Shown here: positions 8,143-16,484 of the stretch, piece by piece
How the letters are laid out: the number at the start of each line of letters is the position of its first letter
Numbering within the stretch: position 1 is the first letter of the stretch
From: Croceicoccus pelagius
GTDB lineage: Bacteria; Pseudomonadota; Alphaproteobacteria; Sphingomonadales; Sphingomonadaceae
Direction of reading: 5' to 3'
Length of the DNA: 64,000 bases
Assembly: GCF_001661915.1 (NCBI RefSeq)
Contig: NZ_LYWY01000037.1
Span: 310,001 to 374,000, forward strand
Notes under the pieces: model-generated
Seen by the model: the letters and a program-made list of their open reading frames with translations, nothing else
Told to the model about the DNA's origin: nothing
The model's database searches: none
Made by a program: the position numbers and the translations under genes

Positions 8143-9999
8143 TCACCTCATCGACACCTGCTTGCGACGGTTGGCATCGGCTTTGGCGATTGTCTTCGGT
8201 GCCTTCGACATCCAGGGCGGGCCGTCGTCGGCGTGATAGTCGTGGCACATCGCGCAATCGCTCTCGACCGGGTGCTTCACTTCGGTCAGCGAAGCGCCGG
8301 TGCCGCCGACATGGCAGGTCCGGCAACCGCCTTCGCCGCCAAGTCCGGGGATGAGCACGCGGCTGGCATCGTTGCTGCGCGTCGCGTCGACGTGGCATTC
8401 GGTGCACGCGTACTTCGTGTGTGCGTCGTGGGTGAACCAGCCCATCGCGAGATAGCGGTTGTTCTGGACGGCGGGGACGATGTCGAAGCCGTTGGTGACC
8501 GCCGGACCGTCGCGCGTGATGACGTGGCAGTCATAGCAGGCCCCGCCTTTCGAGAAGACACGCGTGACCGCCCCGTCGGCGCGGGTCGGGTAGAACTGCA
8601 CCGCGCGGGCGAAATCGCGGGCGGTGCGCTGCGATGCGCCGTCGCCGGGCGAGCGGCGCGCCATGCCCGACAGGCTGGCGGGACGCGGCGGATTGCCGGA
8701 ACGATAGAAGGCTCGCAGGTCCGCGGCGACCAGTTCGGGCTCACCATGGCGCAGCGTGCGGGTTGTGCCGTCGATCATTTCCAGCCCCAGCGCGTGGCAG
8801 GACTGGCAGCTGTCTTCCATCTTTACCGGCTCGAACCGGACCTTCGTGGAATCGAGCGTATGGCAATCGGCGCACTGCATCGCGTCGCGGCCGTCGTATT
8901 CGCCCGGACGGCGGCGGACCATCTGGGCGACGCCGCCGGTCTTGCTCATGTGTTCGGCATGCGTGAACTTGAGGCCATTGTCCTCACGCGCGGTCTTGGT
9001 CAGCGTCATGCGCTGGAACACCGGCTTGTCACCCGGCTGGACGACGAGCGCGGGGTGGAACTCGGGATGGCCGGTTCCAAAGTCGCTCGCATCTGGCAGT
9101 TTCGTGTCCGGCAATCTCTTGCTCATCCCGTCATGGCAATCGGTACAGAACTTCTGGGGTGTGTCCTCCATAGCGCCAGCGCCGGTATGCTCGATGTGAC
9201 ATTCGACACACCTGCCTGCGGGACGGTTGAAACCTTCGGCCACGGCGCGCTGGAACTGGCCGAACGCGCCGGGTTCGCCGCGCGCCGCGACGAGGCGGGC
9301 GGTGGCGTCGTTGGCGGCGAGCCCCGAGATATGCGCGTGGGCGTCATCCTCGTGGCAGGTCGTGCAGGCATTGTCGCGCACCGCGACGAAGGCATCGACG
9401 TGACAGGCCTGGCAATCGTCCTTGAGTCCGGCGTGCGCGAGCGTCAGGTCGCCCGAGGACCAGATCTCGTCCCCGTGATAGCCCGATCCGCGCTCCTTCT
9501 CGCCCTTGTGCGTCATGTAGGCGCCGATAGGCCACGCAAGGCAGGCAATGAGCACGAGGATCGCAAAGCCCCATGCCGACATGCGCTTGCCGGGCATCAG
9601 GCCCTTCAGTGTATAGACGCTGCCGAGGTCCTTTTCTTCCGAAACGTCGGAGATCGCCTCGACCCGGCGGACGGTGAAGACCGGCACTCCGCCATCGCCA
9701 CGTTCGACGTTTATGCGGTGGCCGCCGAAGGTCAGCTCCGCACCGCGCGAAAGGTCTATGGCGCGGCGGTTCACGCTGCGTCCGTTCATCCCGAACGGCT
9801 GGTCGGCGATGGATTCGACGAAAAGTTCGCCGTCCTTCATCACCGCGCGCGCATGGCGCGGGTCGACGGCAAGGTCGGGCAAGTGAATGTCGCACGACGC
9901 ATCGCGCCCGATGGTGATTGTGTCGCCATCTACGGTCGTGGGGCGGACGATTTCCTCCCCACTGGCCTTGAGCGCGATCTGGCGGATAAGAAAGGTCAT
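8143..9999 (-). CDS. FHA-domain / decaheme c-type cytochrome fusion
   Basis: 618-residue membrane-anchored protein. Residues about 22-110 form an FHA domain (TIGRDASCDIHLPDLAV, then FGMNGRSVN), predicted cytoplasmic. Residues about 142-162 are one transmembrane segment, and the rest is periplasmic with ten CxxCH heme c sites: CQACH (196-200), CTTCH, CVECH, CTDCH, CADCH, CQSCH, CYDCH, CTECH, CRTCH and CAMCH. Many other His residues could be distal ligands. The FHA core has Asp-Pro-Arg-His where the usual phosphothreonine-contacting Ser-x-x-His would be, so phosphopeptide binding may be changed or lost. It starts 10 bases after the cytochrome b gene. No characterised protein with this architecture is known to me. 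Confidence 0.88.
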   Translation of the reverse strand: MTFLIRQIALKASGEEIVRPTTVDGDTITIGRDASCDIHLPDLAVDPRHARAVMKDGELFVESIADQPFGMNGRSVNRRAIDLSRGAELTFGGHRINVERGDGGVPVFTVRRVEAISDVSEEKDLGSVYTLKGLMPGKRMSAWGFAILVLIACLAWPIGAYMTHKGEKERGSGYHGDEIWSSGDLTLAHAGLKDDCQACHVDAFVAVRDNACTTCHEDDAHAHISGLAANDATARLVAARGEPGAFGQFQRAVAEGFNRPAGRCVECHIEHTGAGAMEDTPQKFCTDCHDGMSKRLPDTKLPDASDFGTGHPEFHPALVVQPGDKPVFQRMTLTKTAREDNGLKFTHAEHMSKTGGVAQMVRRRPGEYDGRDAMQCADCHTLDSTKVRFEPVKMEDSCQSCHALGLEMIDGTTRTLRHGEPELVAADLRAFYRSGNPPRPASLSGMARRSPGDGASQRTARDFARAVQFYPTRADGAVTRVFSKGGACYDCHVITRDGPAVTNGFDIVPAVQNNRYLAMGWFTHDAHTKYACTECHVDATRSNDASRVLIPGLGGEGGCRTCHVGGTGASLTEVKHPVESDCAMCHDYHADDGPPWMSKAPKTIAKADANRRKQVSMR

Positions 10000-10009
10000 C
10001 TTGCCGCCC

Positions 10010-10975
10010 TCACCAGTAGAAGAACACGGAAACGATATGGGCGGACAGCGCGGCCAGCAGCGCGAAAGTCACCGGCACATGGACATAGAGCCAAAGCTGC
10101 AAGAGCGACTTCAGCCGCAAGTGACGGCGCAGGCGCGCGAGCATCGCTTCCTTGCGGGTCAGCAGGGCATCGACGCGGTCCAGCGGATCATCGGCCACTC
10201 GCGGGCGGAAGGCGCGCGCCTCGCGCAAGGTCGCCGCGGCGCGGCGGGTGGCGCAGTTCGGATAGCGCGCCGTCACGCGGTTCCAGATCGAACCGTCGAA
10301 GGGGTCCTGCTCTAGGCTCTTTTCGACGACCGCGGCGTCTTCTGCCGTCAGCGGCTGGGCGGCATCGTGGATCTGGCGGTCGAGGCTGCGCAGCTGTTCG
10401 ATCATCTGTTTTTCGGTGACCGCGCCGTCTTCGTCATAGCGGTTTTCGGACAGCGCTTGCGGCAAGGTCCAGTAGAACCAGATGCCGAACATGCCCGATA
10501 CGATGACTATCATCATCAGCGCCCAGGCAAGCGTGTGAACGTTCCAGCCAAGATCGAAGCCGGTGTGCAGCGTGGCGACGACGATCAGCGAGAGGCCGAG
10601 ATAGACGTGCGCGCTGGTCCACGCCTTCAGGCTCCACGTCCCCGGCGTCATTGCACGCTTACGCACGCCCAGCAGCGTCAGCCACACGATCAGCCCCGCG
10701 CTGATGGTGCCAAGCGTATAGCCGAGCCACGTCCCGCCGAAATGCTGTGCGGGCAGGGGCGCGAAAATGTACGCAAGCAGCGAGACGAGGCAGAGCACCC
10801 CTGCAACCTTCCACCAGCGACCGTTCGCATAAGACAGGAAGCTGTCGTGGCTCGTCACTTTGTTGCGGCGGGTGCACCGGCGCAGGCCAAGCTTGCGCTT
10901 GCGCGTGTCGGTGCTCGTCGTGTCCTCGGCAGTTGCCGCGGTTTCGGTCGGTTCAAGTCCCGGAAGGCTCGCCAT
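10010..10975 (-). CDS. Membrane diheme cytochrome b-like protein
   Basis: 321-residue integral membrane protein starting at ATG 10975 (MASLPGLEPT), overlapping the upstream flavoprotein stop by one base (TGATG). It has about five transmembrane helices. One carries HVYLGLSLIVVATLH and the last carries HVPVTFALLAALSAH: in both, two His are 13 residues apart. H-x13-H in two helices is the classical arrangement for two stacked b hemes spanning the membrane. A soluble, charged loop of about 110 residues lies before the last helix. No longer family name is certain. It sits between a cytosolic flavo-iron-sulfur protein and a periplasmic decaheme protein, so it probably carries electrons between them. 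Confidence 0.82.
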   Translation of the reverse strand: MASLPGLEPTETAATAEDTTSTDTRKRKLGLRRCTRRNKVTSHDSFLSYANGRWWKVAGVLCLVSLLAYIFAPLPAQHFGGTWLGYTLGTISAGLIVWLTLLGVRKRAMTPGTWSLKAWTSAHVYLGLSLIVVATLHTGFDLGWNVHTLAWALMMIVIVSGMFGIWFYWTLPQALSENRYDEDGAVTEKQMIEQLRSLDRQIHDAAQPLTAEDAAVVEKSLEQDPFDGSIWNRVTARYPNCATRRAAATLREARAFRPRVADDPLDRVDALLTRKEAMLARLRRHLRLKSLLQLWLYVHVPVTFALLAALSAHIVSVFFYW

Positions 10976-13566
10976 CACGCGCCCTCCGTTTCGGACTTGA
11001 GGCGTGCAACAGTCAGGAACTCGTCCGGCGCGACGCGGATCGCGGCTCCGGTCGGGCAGGCGCGGACGCAGGCCGGGCCGCCGTCGATGCCGGCGCACAT
11101 GTCGCACTTGATCGCCTTCTTGCGGTCCAGCGCCTCGTCATGCGCAGGATCGCCGTTGTAGGGCATGTTCTTCTTCGACCACTTGTAGGGCGGCTCGCCC
11201 GGCCCCGGCCCCTTGCCGAAGAACAGCCACGACAGCAGCGAGGGTTTCTTCGGCGGCACCTTGTCCATGCGGATCACGCCATAAGGGCAATTGCGCTGGC
11301 AATTGCCGCAACCGATGCAGGTATCGTCGATGAAGACTTCGCCGTCCGGCCCGCGGTGGATCGCGTTGGGCGGACAGTCGGCCATGCAGTGCGGATGCTC
11401 GCAGTGGCGGCACGATGTCGGCACGTGGAGATGCGCGAAGCTCTTGCCCGCCTCCCGGTCCAGCCGCGACAGCCCTTCGTGCGCGTCGGCGCAGGCCTTT
11501 TCGCAGTTGTCGCAGCCAACACACAGCTTCTCGTCGATCAGCAGGACGTCGGTCGCTTCGCCAAGGCCTTGCGACACGAGGAACTTTGCCTGTTCGGAAT
11601 AGAGATCGACGACGCCCGAAAAGCTGTCCTTCTTCGATTCGATCAATGCATTGGTGCGGCGGCGCACGTCCATCTCGCGCCGGGCCTTGTCCATCAACGC
11701 GGGCTTTGCGGCGAGGACGCGCTCGAACGCCTCACCGTCGATCTCGATGACCTCGCTCTTGATCGCGGCTCGGACCGTGGCGGTGCGCTGGCCGCCGTCG
11801 ATCAGCGCCATTTCGCCGACATAACTACCGGCAGGAAGGTAGGAGAGAAAGACCGGTTTGCCGCCGACTTCCTTTTCCACAACCATCGATCCGACGCGGA
11901 TGACGAAGATGTTTTTTCCGTCCTCGCCCTCGTTGATGATCGCCTGCCCCGCGAGCACGGTGCGGATCTTCGCGGTTTCGACCACTTCGGCAATGTCGGC
12001 GGGCGTCAGGCCCGATCCGAACATCTGGAGCAGCTGGCGCTCGGTACTGATACGCTCGATCTCGCGCTTGGCGGGCGGGACCTGGCTCATCAGTTTCAAC
12101 GCGGCGTTGCGGCTGATCTCGACGCAGATCGTGGGCTCTGCCGCCACGATCGTCGCGCCGCGACGGCGTCCGGAAATCAGGCCGACTTCGCCGAAGATCG
12201 TTCCGGCAGGGATCGGCACGACTTTCGATGCATCGTTCGGGTCGATCTGCACGTGGACCTTGCCCTCGGCAATCGCGAAGAGCGAGGACCCCGGCGCGTT
12301 CTTCTCGAACACGACTTCGCCCGGCGCATAGCTTCGCACGTCGGAATCGAGCATGAACTCGCGCATCTGCAGCGGGCTCATGTCCTTGAGGATCGAGATG
12401 CTGGTGCGCAGGACTTCGAGCCATTCGTCGACCGAGCGGCCCTTGGGCAGACCTGCGAACTTTTCGGCCAGAAGCGGCTCGTCCGCCGGTTTCAGCTCGG
12501 TATTGCCGTTGATGAACTCGACGACGTCATAGCCCTGGTTCATGCAGTGCTTGATGAGCGGATAGCCGGCCAGCGCGCCGATCACGAAGATGCCGGGGGC
12601 GGTCGTTTCGAACACCGGCGACAGTTGGGGGAAGGCCAGCCGGTCGTCGCTGGTAAAGGCGATGCCGCAGTTTTCGACGAATGCGCGGGGCGGGGCTGAG
12701 CCGATACGCGCGATCACGCGGTCGCAGCGGATCTTCTCCTCGCCGTCGCGGGTCGACAGCGTCGCCCAGCCGGGTTCGAGTTCCTTGACCTCGGTCTCGT
12801 ACCGGATGGTCAGCTTGCCGTCGGCATCGTCCTCGACCAGCGCCTTGGCGTTGGGTTCTTTCGCGTTGGCAAAGCTTTCACGAACGTTCGTGGACTTCGG
12901 TTTGCGGTTGAGGATCGAGACGACGTTGCCCTGCGCCGAATCCTCGGCAAGTCCGCGCGCATTCTCGATACCGGCATCGCCCACGCCGACGACGATAACG
13001 TGTTCGTCCAGAACCTCGGTCGGATCGTCCAGCTGGTAGGTCACGTGCGGCAGATCGCCGCCCGGACAGCGCATCAGGTTGGGGTTGCCCTGCGTGCCGA
13101 TGGCAAGGATCACCGTATCGGCGATCAGCTTCTCGCCACTGGTCAGTTCAAGCTCGTAAGGGCCTTCGTGGCGCTGCAGTTCCTTGACGTCTTTCGTGCC
13201 GTCGCGGTTGCGCTTCACGATCTGCTGCACACTGTCGGGGATGGCGGGACCGGTTCCGCGGATCGCCTTCACCTCGGCGTTGTACTTGACGTTGATGCCC
13301 AGTTCGGACGTGCGCGCGTTCCACTTGGCGAGGATGTCCTCGCGCTTGCCCGCGTCGAATTCCTGGTCGGATCGCAGGATAAGCTGCGACGGCGTGGCCA
13401 TCACGTGCTTGCCCTTCTGGTACTTGTAGATCGTGTCCGACAGGTGGTCGGTCTTTTCCAGCAGGACGTGGCTCAGCCCAAGCGCGGCGGCGCGGCTGGC
13501 CGCGCTCATCCCCGCCGGGCCAGACCCGATTATCGCTACCCGGAACGTGTCGGTCACCGTTCCCAT
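10975..13566 (-). CDS. FAD/NAD(P) oxidoreductase with two cyclic-nucleotide-binding domains and four [4Fe-4S] ferredoxin sites
   Basis: 863-residue cytoplasmic multidomain protein. Residues 10-340 are a pyridine-nucleotide oxidoreductase with an FAD motif (GSGPAGMSAA, 14-23) and a second dinucleotide motif (VGVGDAGIENA); there is no CxxC redox pair. Residues about 395-505 and 515-640 are two cNMP-binding beta-barrels (FGEVGLISGRRRGATI; YVGEMALIDGGQRTATV). From 680 on there are 16 cysteines in four clusters: CVGCDNCEKAC, CRHCEHPHCMADC, CIGCGNCQRNC and CDMCAGIDGGPACVRAC, as in NrfC/DmsB-type subunits. It is the first gene of the operon. The likely role is moving electrons from NAD(P)H to a membrane cytochrome under cyclic-nucleotide control; the direction is not provable from sequence. 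Confidence 0.9.
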   Translation of the reverse strand: MGTVTDTFRVAIIGSGPAGMSAASRAAALGLSHVLLEKTDHLSDTIYKYQKGKHVMATPSQLILRSDQEFDAGKREDILAKWNARTSELGINVKYNAEVKAIRGTGPAIPDSVQQIVKRNRDGTKDVKELQRHEGPYELELTSGEKLIADTVILAIGTQGNPNLMRCPGGDLPHVTYQLDDPTEVLDEHVIVVGVGDAGIENARGLAEDSAQGNVVSILNRKPKSTNVRESFANAKEPNAKALVEDDADGKLTIRYETEVKELEPGWATLSTRDGEEKIRCDRVIARIGSAPPRAFVENCGIAFTSDDRLAFPQLSPVFETTAPGIFVIGALAGYPLIKHCMNQGYDVVEFINGNTELKPADEPLLAEKFAGLPKGRSVDEWLEVLRTSISILKDMSPLQMREFMLDSDVRSYAPGEVVFEKNAPGSSLFAIAEGKVHVQIDPNDASKVVPIPAGTIFGEVGLISGRRRGATIVAAEPTICVEISRNAALKLMSQVPPAKREIERISTERQLLQMFGSGLTPADIAEVVETAKIRTVLAGQAIINEGEDGKNIFVIRVGSMVVEKEVGGKPVFLSYLPAGSYVGEMALIDGGQRTATVRAAIKSEVIEIDGEAFERVLAAKPALMDKARREMDVRRRTNALIESKKDSFSGVVDLYSEQAKFLVSQGLGEATDVLLIDEKLCVGCDNCEKACADAHEGLSRLDREAGKSFAHLHVPTSCRHCEHPHCMADCPPNAIHRGPDGEVFIDDTCIGCGNCQRNCPYGVIRMDKVPPKKPSLLSWLFFGKGPGPGEPPYKWSKKNMPYNGDPAHDEALDRKKAIKCDMCAGIDGGPACVRACPTGAAIRVAPDEFLTVARLKSETEGA

Positions 13567-13751
13567 TCCCCCTGTACAAGGGTGGTGTCGGCGGCCCCTC
13601 AGCCGGATCCCACCCCCTGACGATCCGAAAACGAGCCTATAGAGGGTTTCTGAACGAATAAAGCGCGCGGGTAAAAAAATGCACGGTGCGGGGTTCCCGA
13701 TCGGGGTCTTGCGGGTAAACGAACGACTTCAAGGACTATTGCGGGGATTGC

Positions 13752-14717
13752 GTGGTGACGGGAATGGATGGCGTGGCATCGAGCAAGGGTAGAACGATCG
13801 CGCGCTGGGTGCTGGGCGGCGCGGCGCTGATCGCGGCGGGCGCTGTGGGCTATTCCATCGTGCGCAACGACACCATGCCGGTGCAGCAGGTGGCGGACGA
13901 AGCGGGGGAACAGGCATCCGTCGCCCAGATGATCGCAAAGCTGGAAGCCCGGCTGGCCCAAAGCCCCGACGATGCCGAAGGCTGGCGGATGCTCGGCTGG
14001 TCCTATTTCCAGACCGGCCGCTATGCCGAGGCGGCAACCGCCTTCAAGCGCGCGACCACGCTCGACCCCGACAATGCCGAAAACCATTCGATGTTGGGCG
14101 AAGCGCTGGTTCTGGCCAGCCGCGATGGCAAAGGCCTGCCCGCCGATGCCCGCTCCGCGTTCGATCGCGCGCTTGCGCTGGACCCGGCCGATCCGCGCGC
14201 CCGTTATTTCCGCGCCGTCGCGATCGATCTGGAGGGCAAGCACGAGGAAGCGATCGAAGCCTGGTTCGACCTGCTGGAGGACACCCCCGCCGACGCGCCC
14301 TATGCCGCCGATGTGCGGCAGGTCATCGCCGAAGTCGCGAAGGCCAACAACATCGACGTTGCCGAGCGCCTTGAAAATGCCAGCTTCGCCCCGCCCAGCG
14401 GCGGTCTGAAGACCGACGGCGCGGCAACCGCCACGGCGGGCATTCCGGGGCCGAGCGCATCGGACATCGAAGCGGCGAAGTCGATGTCGGCCAGCCAGCA
14501 GCAGGAAATGATCCGCGGAATGGTCGACCGGCTGGCGGCCAAGCTTGAGGAAGACCCGCTCAACCCCGATGGCTGGATCATGCTGATGCGCAGTCGCGTA
14601 CAGATTGGCGACATAGCCGGTGCACGAGAGGCGCGGGACGAATCGCTTCGTCTTTTCCGCAACGACGGGACGACGACGCGCCGCCTGCGCGAGGCCGCGG
14701 GCGCGCTAGGCCTTTAG
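13752..14717 (+). CDS. TPR protein, CcmI/CycH-like cytochrome c biogenesis factor
   Basis: 321-residue protein with one N-terminal transmembrane helix (about residues 19-38) and tandem TPR units (AEGWRMLGWSYFQTGRYAEAATAFKRA and a second near 130-165; a further unit near the C terminus, NPDGWIMLMRSRVQIGDIAGAREAR). This layout is that of the periplasmic part of CcmI/CycH, which holds apocytochrome c for heme ligation. GTG 13752, GTG 13755 and ATG 13764 are all possible starts. It diverges from the decaheme cytochrome operon, which would need heme c maturation; the rest of the ccm genes are not in the window. A general TPR scaffold is the alternative. Confidence 0.78.
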   Translation: MVTGMDGVASSKGRTIARWVLGGAALIAAGAVGYSIVRNDTMPVQQVADEAGEQASVAQMIAKLEARLAQSPDDAEGWRMLGWSYFQTGRYAEAATAFKRATTLDPDNAENHSMLGEALVLASRDGKGLPADARSAFDRALALDPADPRARYFRAVAIDLEGKHEEAIEAWFDLLEDTPADAPYAADVRQVIAEVAKANNIDVAERLENASFAPPSGGLKTDGAATATAGIPGPSASDIEAAKSMSASQQQEMIRGMVDRLAAKLEEDPLNPDGWIMLMRSRVQIGDIAGAREARDESLRLFRNDGTTTRRLREAAGALGL

Positions 14718-14952
14718 AAAGGTTTGCGAAACTTGGGCGGAAAGTTTGCGAGATTCGCTTTTCCACACCCCGAAAAGCACGAAAATCCGCCCTTAAAGTG
14801 TTGCAATTAAGACTCTATTTGCAATCGTTAACCTTTTTCAGAACTTATTAACCTTTCTAAACGACTCTGCTCATGGTTAATGATTCACGGCACGGACTTC
14901 GGGGGAATTGAGCGAAGCCGGTCGACGGAAACGGACTAAGGGGGCACTTTCA
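14718..14952 (+). promoter_or_regulatory. AT-rich upstream region of ctrA with TTAACC half-sites
   Basis: This 235-base stretch is much richer in A/T than its surroundings. It contains TTAACC at 14828-14833 and 14848-14853, exactly 20 bases apart, and the inverted copy GGTTAA at 14875-14880. CTTAAAG at 14792 and ATTAAG at 14806 are further TTAA cores. CtrA binds TTAA-N7-TTAA in alphaproteobacteria and controls its own gene. No perfect TTAA-N7-TTAA is present, so the site call is an inference from half-sites and position. Confidence 0.5.
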
Positions 14953-15648
14953 ATGCGTATCCTGTTGATCGAAGACGAACCGACCACTGCCAAGGCGATC
15001 GAGCTTATGCTCACGACCGAAGGCTTCAACGTCTACCAGACCGATCTCGGCGAAGAGGGTCTCGATCTGGGCAAGCTCTACGACTACGACATCATCCTTC
15101 TCGACCTCAACCTGCCCGACATGCATGGTTACGACGTCCTGAAGAAGCTGCGCGTCGCCAAGGTGCAGACGCCGGTCCTGATCCTCTCGGGCATCTCGGA
15201 AATGGACTCGAAAGTCCGTTCCTTCGGCTTCGGCGCCGACGACTATGTCACCAAGCCGTTCCACAAGGACGAACTGGTCGCCCGCATCCACGCCGTGGTC
15301 CGTCGTTCGAAGGGCCACTCGCAGTCCGTCATCAAGACGGGCAAGCTCTCGGTCAATCTCGACACCAAGACGGTCGAAGTCGATGGCGCCCGCGTCCACC
15401 TGACCGGCAAGGAATACGCGATGCTGGAGCTGCTTTCGCTTCGCAAGGGCACGACGTTGACCAAGGAAATGTTCCTCAACCATCTCTATAACGGGATGGA
15501 CGAGCCGGAACTGAAGATCATCGACGTCTTCATCTGCAAGCTGCGCAAGAAGCTGGCGACGGCATGCGGCGGCGACAACTACATCGAGACCGTCTGGGGC
15601 CGCGGCTACGTGCTGCGCGATCCGGGCGCGGAGGCCCAGGCGGCCTGA
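14953..15648 (+). CDS. ctrA: Cell-cycle response regulator CtrA
   Basis: OmpR-type response regulator that controls cell cycle, motility and gene-transfer functions in alphaproteobacteria. The receiver domain (1-120) begins [10 protein letters not shown] and has the phospho-acceptor Asp51 in ILLDLNLPD, the Thr/Ser and Lys switch residues ([15 protein letters not shown]) and a C-terminal winged helix ([33 protein letters not shown]). Its 231 residues and Asp51 match CtrA exactly in layout. ATG 14953 is chosen; an in-frame upstream start at 14908 adds 15 residues that no CtrA has. A strong terminator follows. Confidence 0.97.
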   Translation: MRILLIEDEPTTAKAIELMLTTEGFNVYQTDLGEEGLDLGKLYDYDIILLDLNLPDMHGYDVLKKLRVAKVQTPVLILSGISEMDSKVRSFGFGADDYVTKPFHKDELVARIHAVVRRSKGHSQSVIKTGKLSVNLDTKTVEVDGARVHLTGKEYAMLELLSLRKGTTLTKEMFLNHLYNGMDEPELKIIDVFICKLRKKLATACGGDNYIETVWGRGYVLRDPGAEAQAA

Positions 15649-15696
15649 TCCAGCCGGATTACAAGTCCACCCCCTGTTCGTGGTGGACATTCCCCC

Positions 15697-15731
15697 AAAA
15701 AGGGCAGGCGCCCCACCGCCTGCCCTTTTTT
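15697..15731 (+). terminator. Intrinsic terminator after ctrA
   Basis: AAAAAGGGCAGGCG (15697-15710) pairs perfectly with CGCCTGCCCTTTTT (15717-15730) across a 6-base loop and ends in a T run. With A and T runs on the two sides it can also serve the convergent DUF1275 gene. Confidence 0.93.
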
Positions 15732-15745
15732 CGTCTCCGCAATCT

Positions 15746-16384
15746 TCAGTCGCGCGATCCGAAAAGCGCGATGGCGCCGATGAGCCATGTCGCTGCGACG
15801 GCTGGCCAAAGGGCGTAAAGATCCAGCGCTCCGAAGGCCAGCCCGCCCAGTGTCCCGCCGCCTGCCAGCGCCAGCCAGAGCAGGAGGAGCGCAAGCCAGT
15901 CAGCTCGCGGCGCACCGGCGATGGCGTCGGCCAGCCGCGTGCCCAGCTTGATGAGCGTGCCGGTGATGTAGGTAAGGCCGAAGCGGACCTCGCCCTCGCT
16001 CTCCAGCACGAGATTGATGCCGCCCATGGCGAAGGCGAGGAGCGCGATCGGCACAAGCCCTTCGACAGACTCCGCTGCCAGCGCCGCCACCGTCAGCATG
16101 GCCGCGCAAAAGACGAGGGTGAGGCCGATCCGGCGGCTGCCGGGCACTCTGCGGCGAAGCAGGGAGGTCACTGTGACACCCGCGACGAAGCTGGCGATCA
16201 GGCTGGCGGCGACCAGTGCGGCAGCGCCGTCGCCCGCGATGCCGACGCCGAGGCGCGTCGTATTCCCGCTCATGAAAGAGACGAAGAACTGGCCCGATCC
16301 GAGGAAGCCGACCGCATCCACATAGCCCGCGACCGCCGCAATCGCGAAAGCGAGCAATCTGGCCGGGCGGGAGTGCATGAGCAT
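15746..16384 (-). CDS. DUF1275 (YoaK-type) membrane protein
   Basis: 212-residue protein of the DUF1275 family with about six transmembrane helices. The family-defining N-terminal block AGYVDAVGFL followed by FVSFMSGNTTRLG is intact, as is GGINLVLE with FGLTYITGTLIKLG later on. The function of the family is unknown; a small-molecule transporter has been suggested. I chose ATG 16384 (MLMHSRPARLL); an in-frame upstream start adds 20 residues without family similarity. It is convergent with ctrA, and its start faces trmB. Confidence 0.88.
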   Translation of the reverse strand: MLMHSRPARLLAFAIAAVAGYVDAVGFLGSGQFFVSFMSGNTTRLGVGIAGDGAAALVAASLIASFVAGVTVTSLLRRRVPGSRRIGLTLVFCAAMLTVAALAAESVEGLVPIALLAFAMGGINLVLESEGEVRFGLTYITGTLIKLGTRLADAIAGAPRADWLALLLLWLALAGGGTLGGLAFGALDLYALWPAVAATWLIGAIALFGSRD

Positions 16385-16484
16385 GGAAACCGGGCTAGCG
16401 CCGGGACGCGGGAGCGGCAAGTGGCCCTCTTGACCCGGGGGCATATCCCCGCCATCGGCGCCTCCTTGTTAGGAAGGTAGGGCC

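Noticed and set aside
7975-10419. 814-codon open frame on the plus strand
   Set aside because: Antisense to the phosphodiesterase, decaheme and cytochrome b genes; no family-like text, and the minus-strand genes have clear motifs.
10747-12699. 650-codon open frame on the plus strand
   Set aside because: Antisense to the flavoprotein; Arg/Asp/His-rich shadow of high-GC codons.
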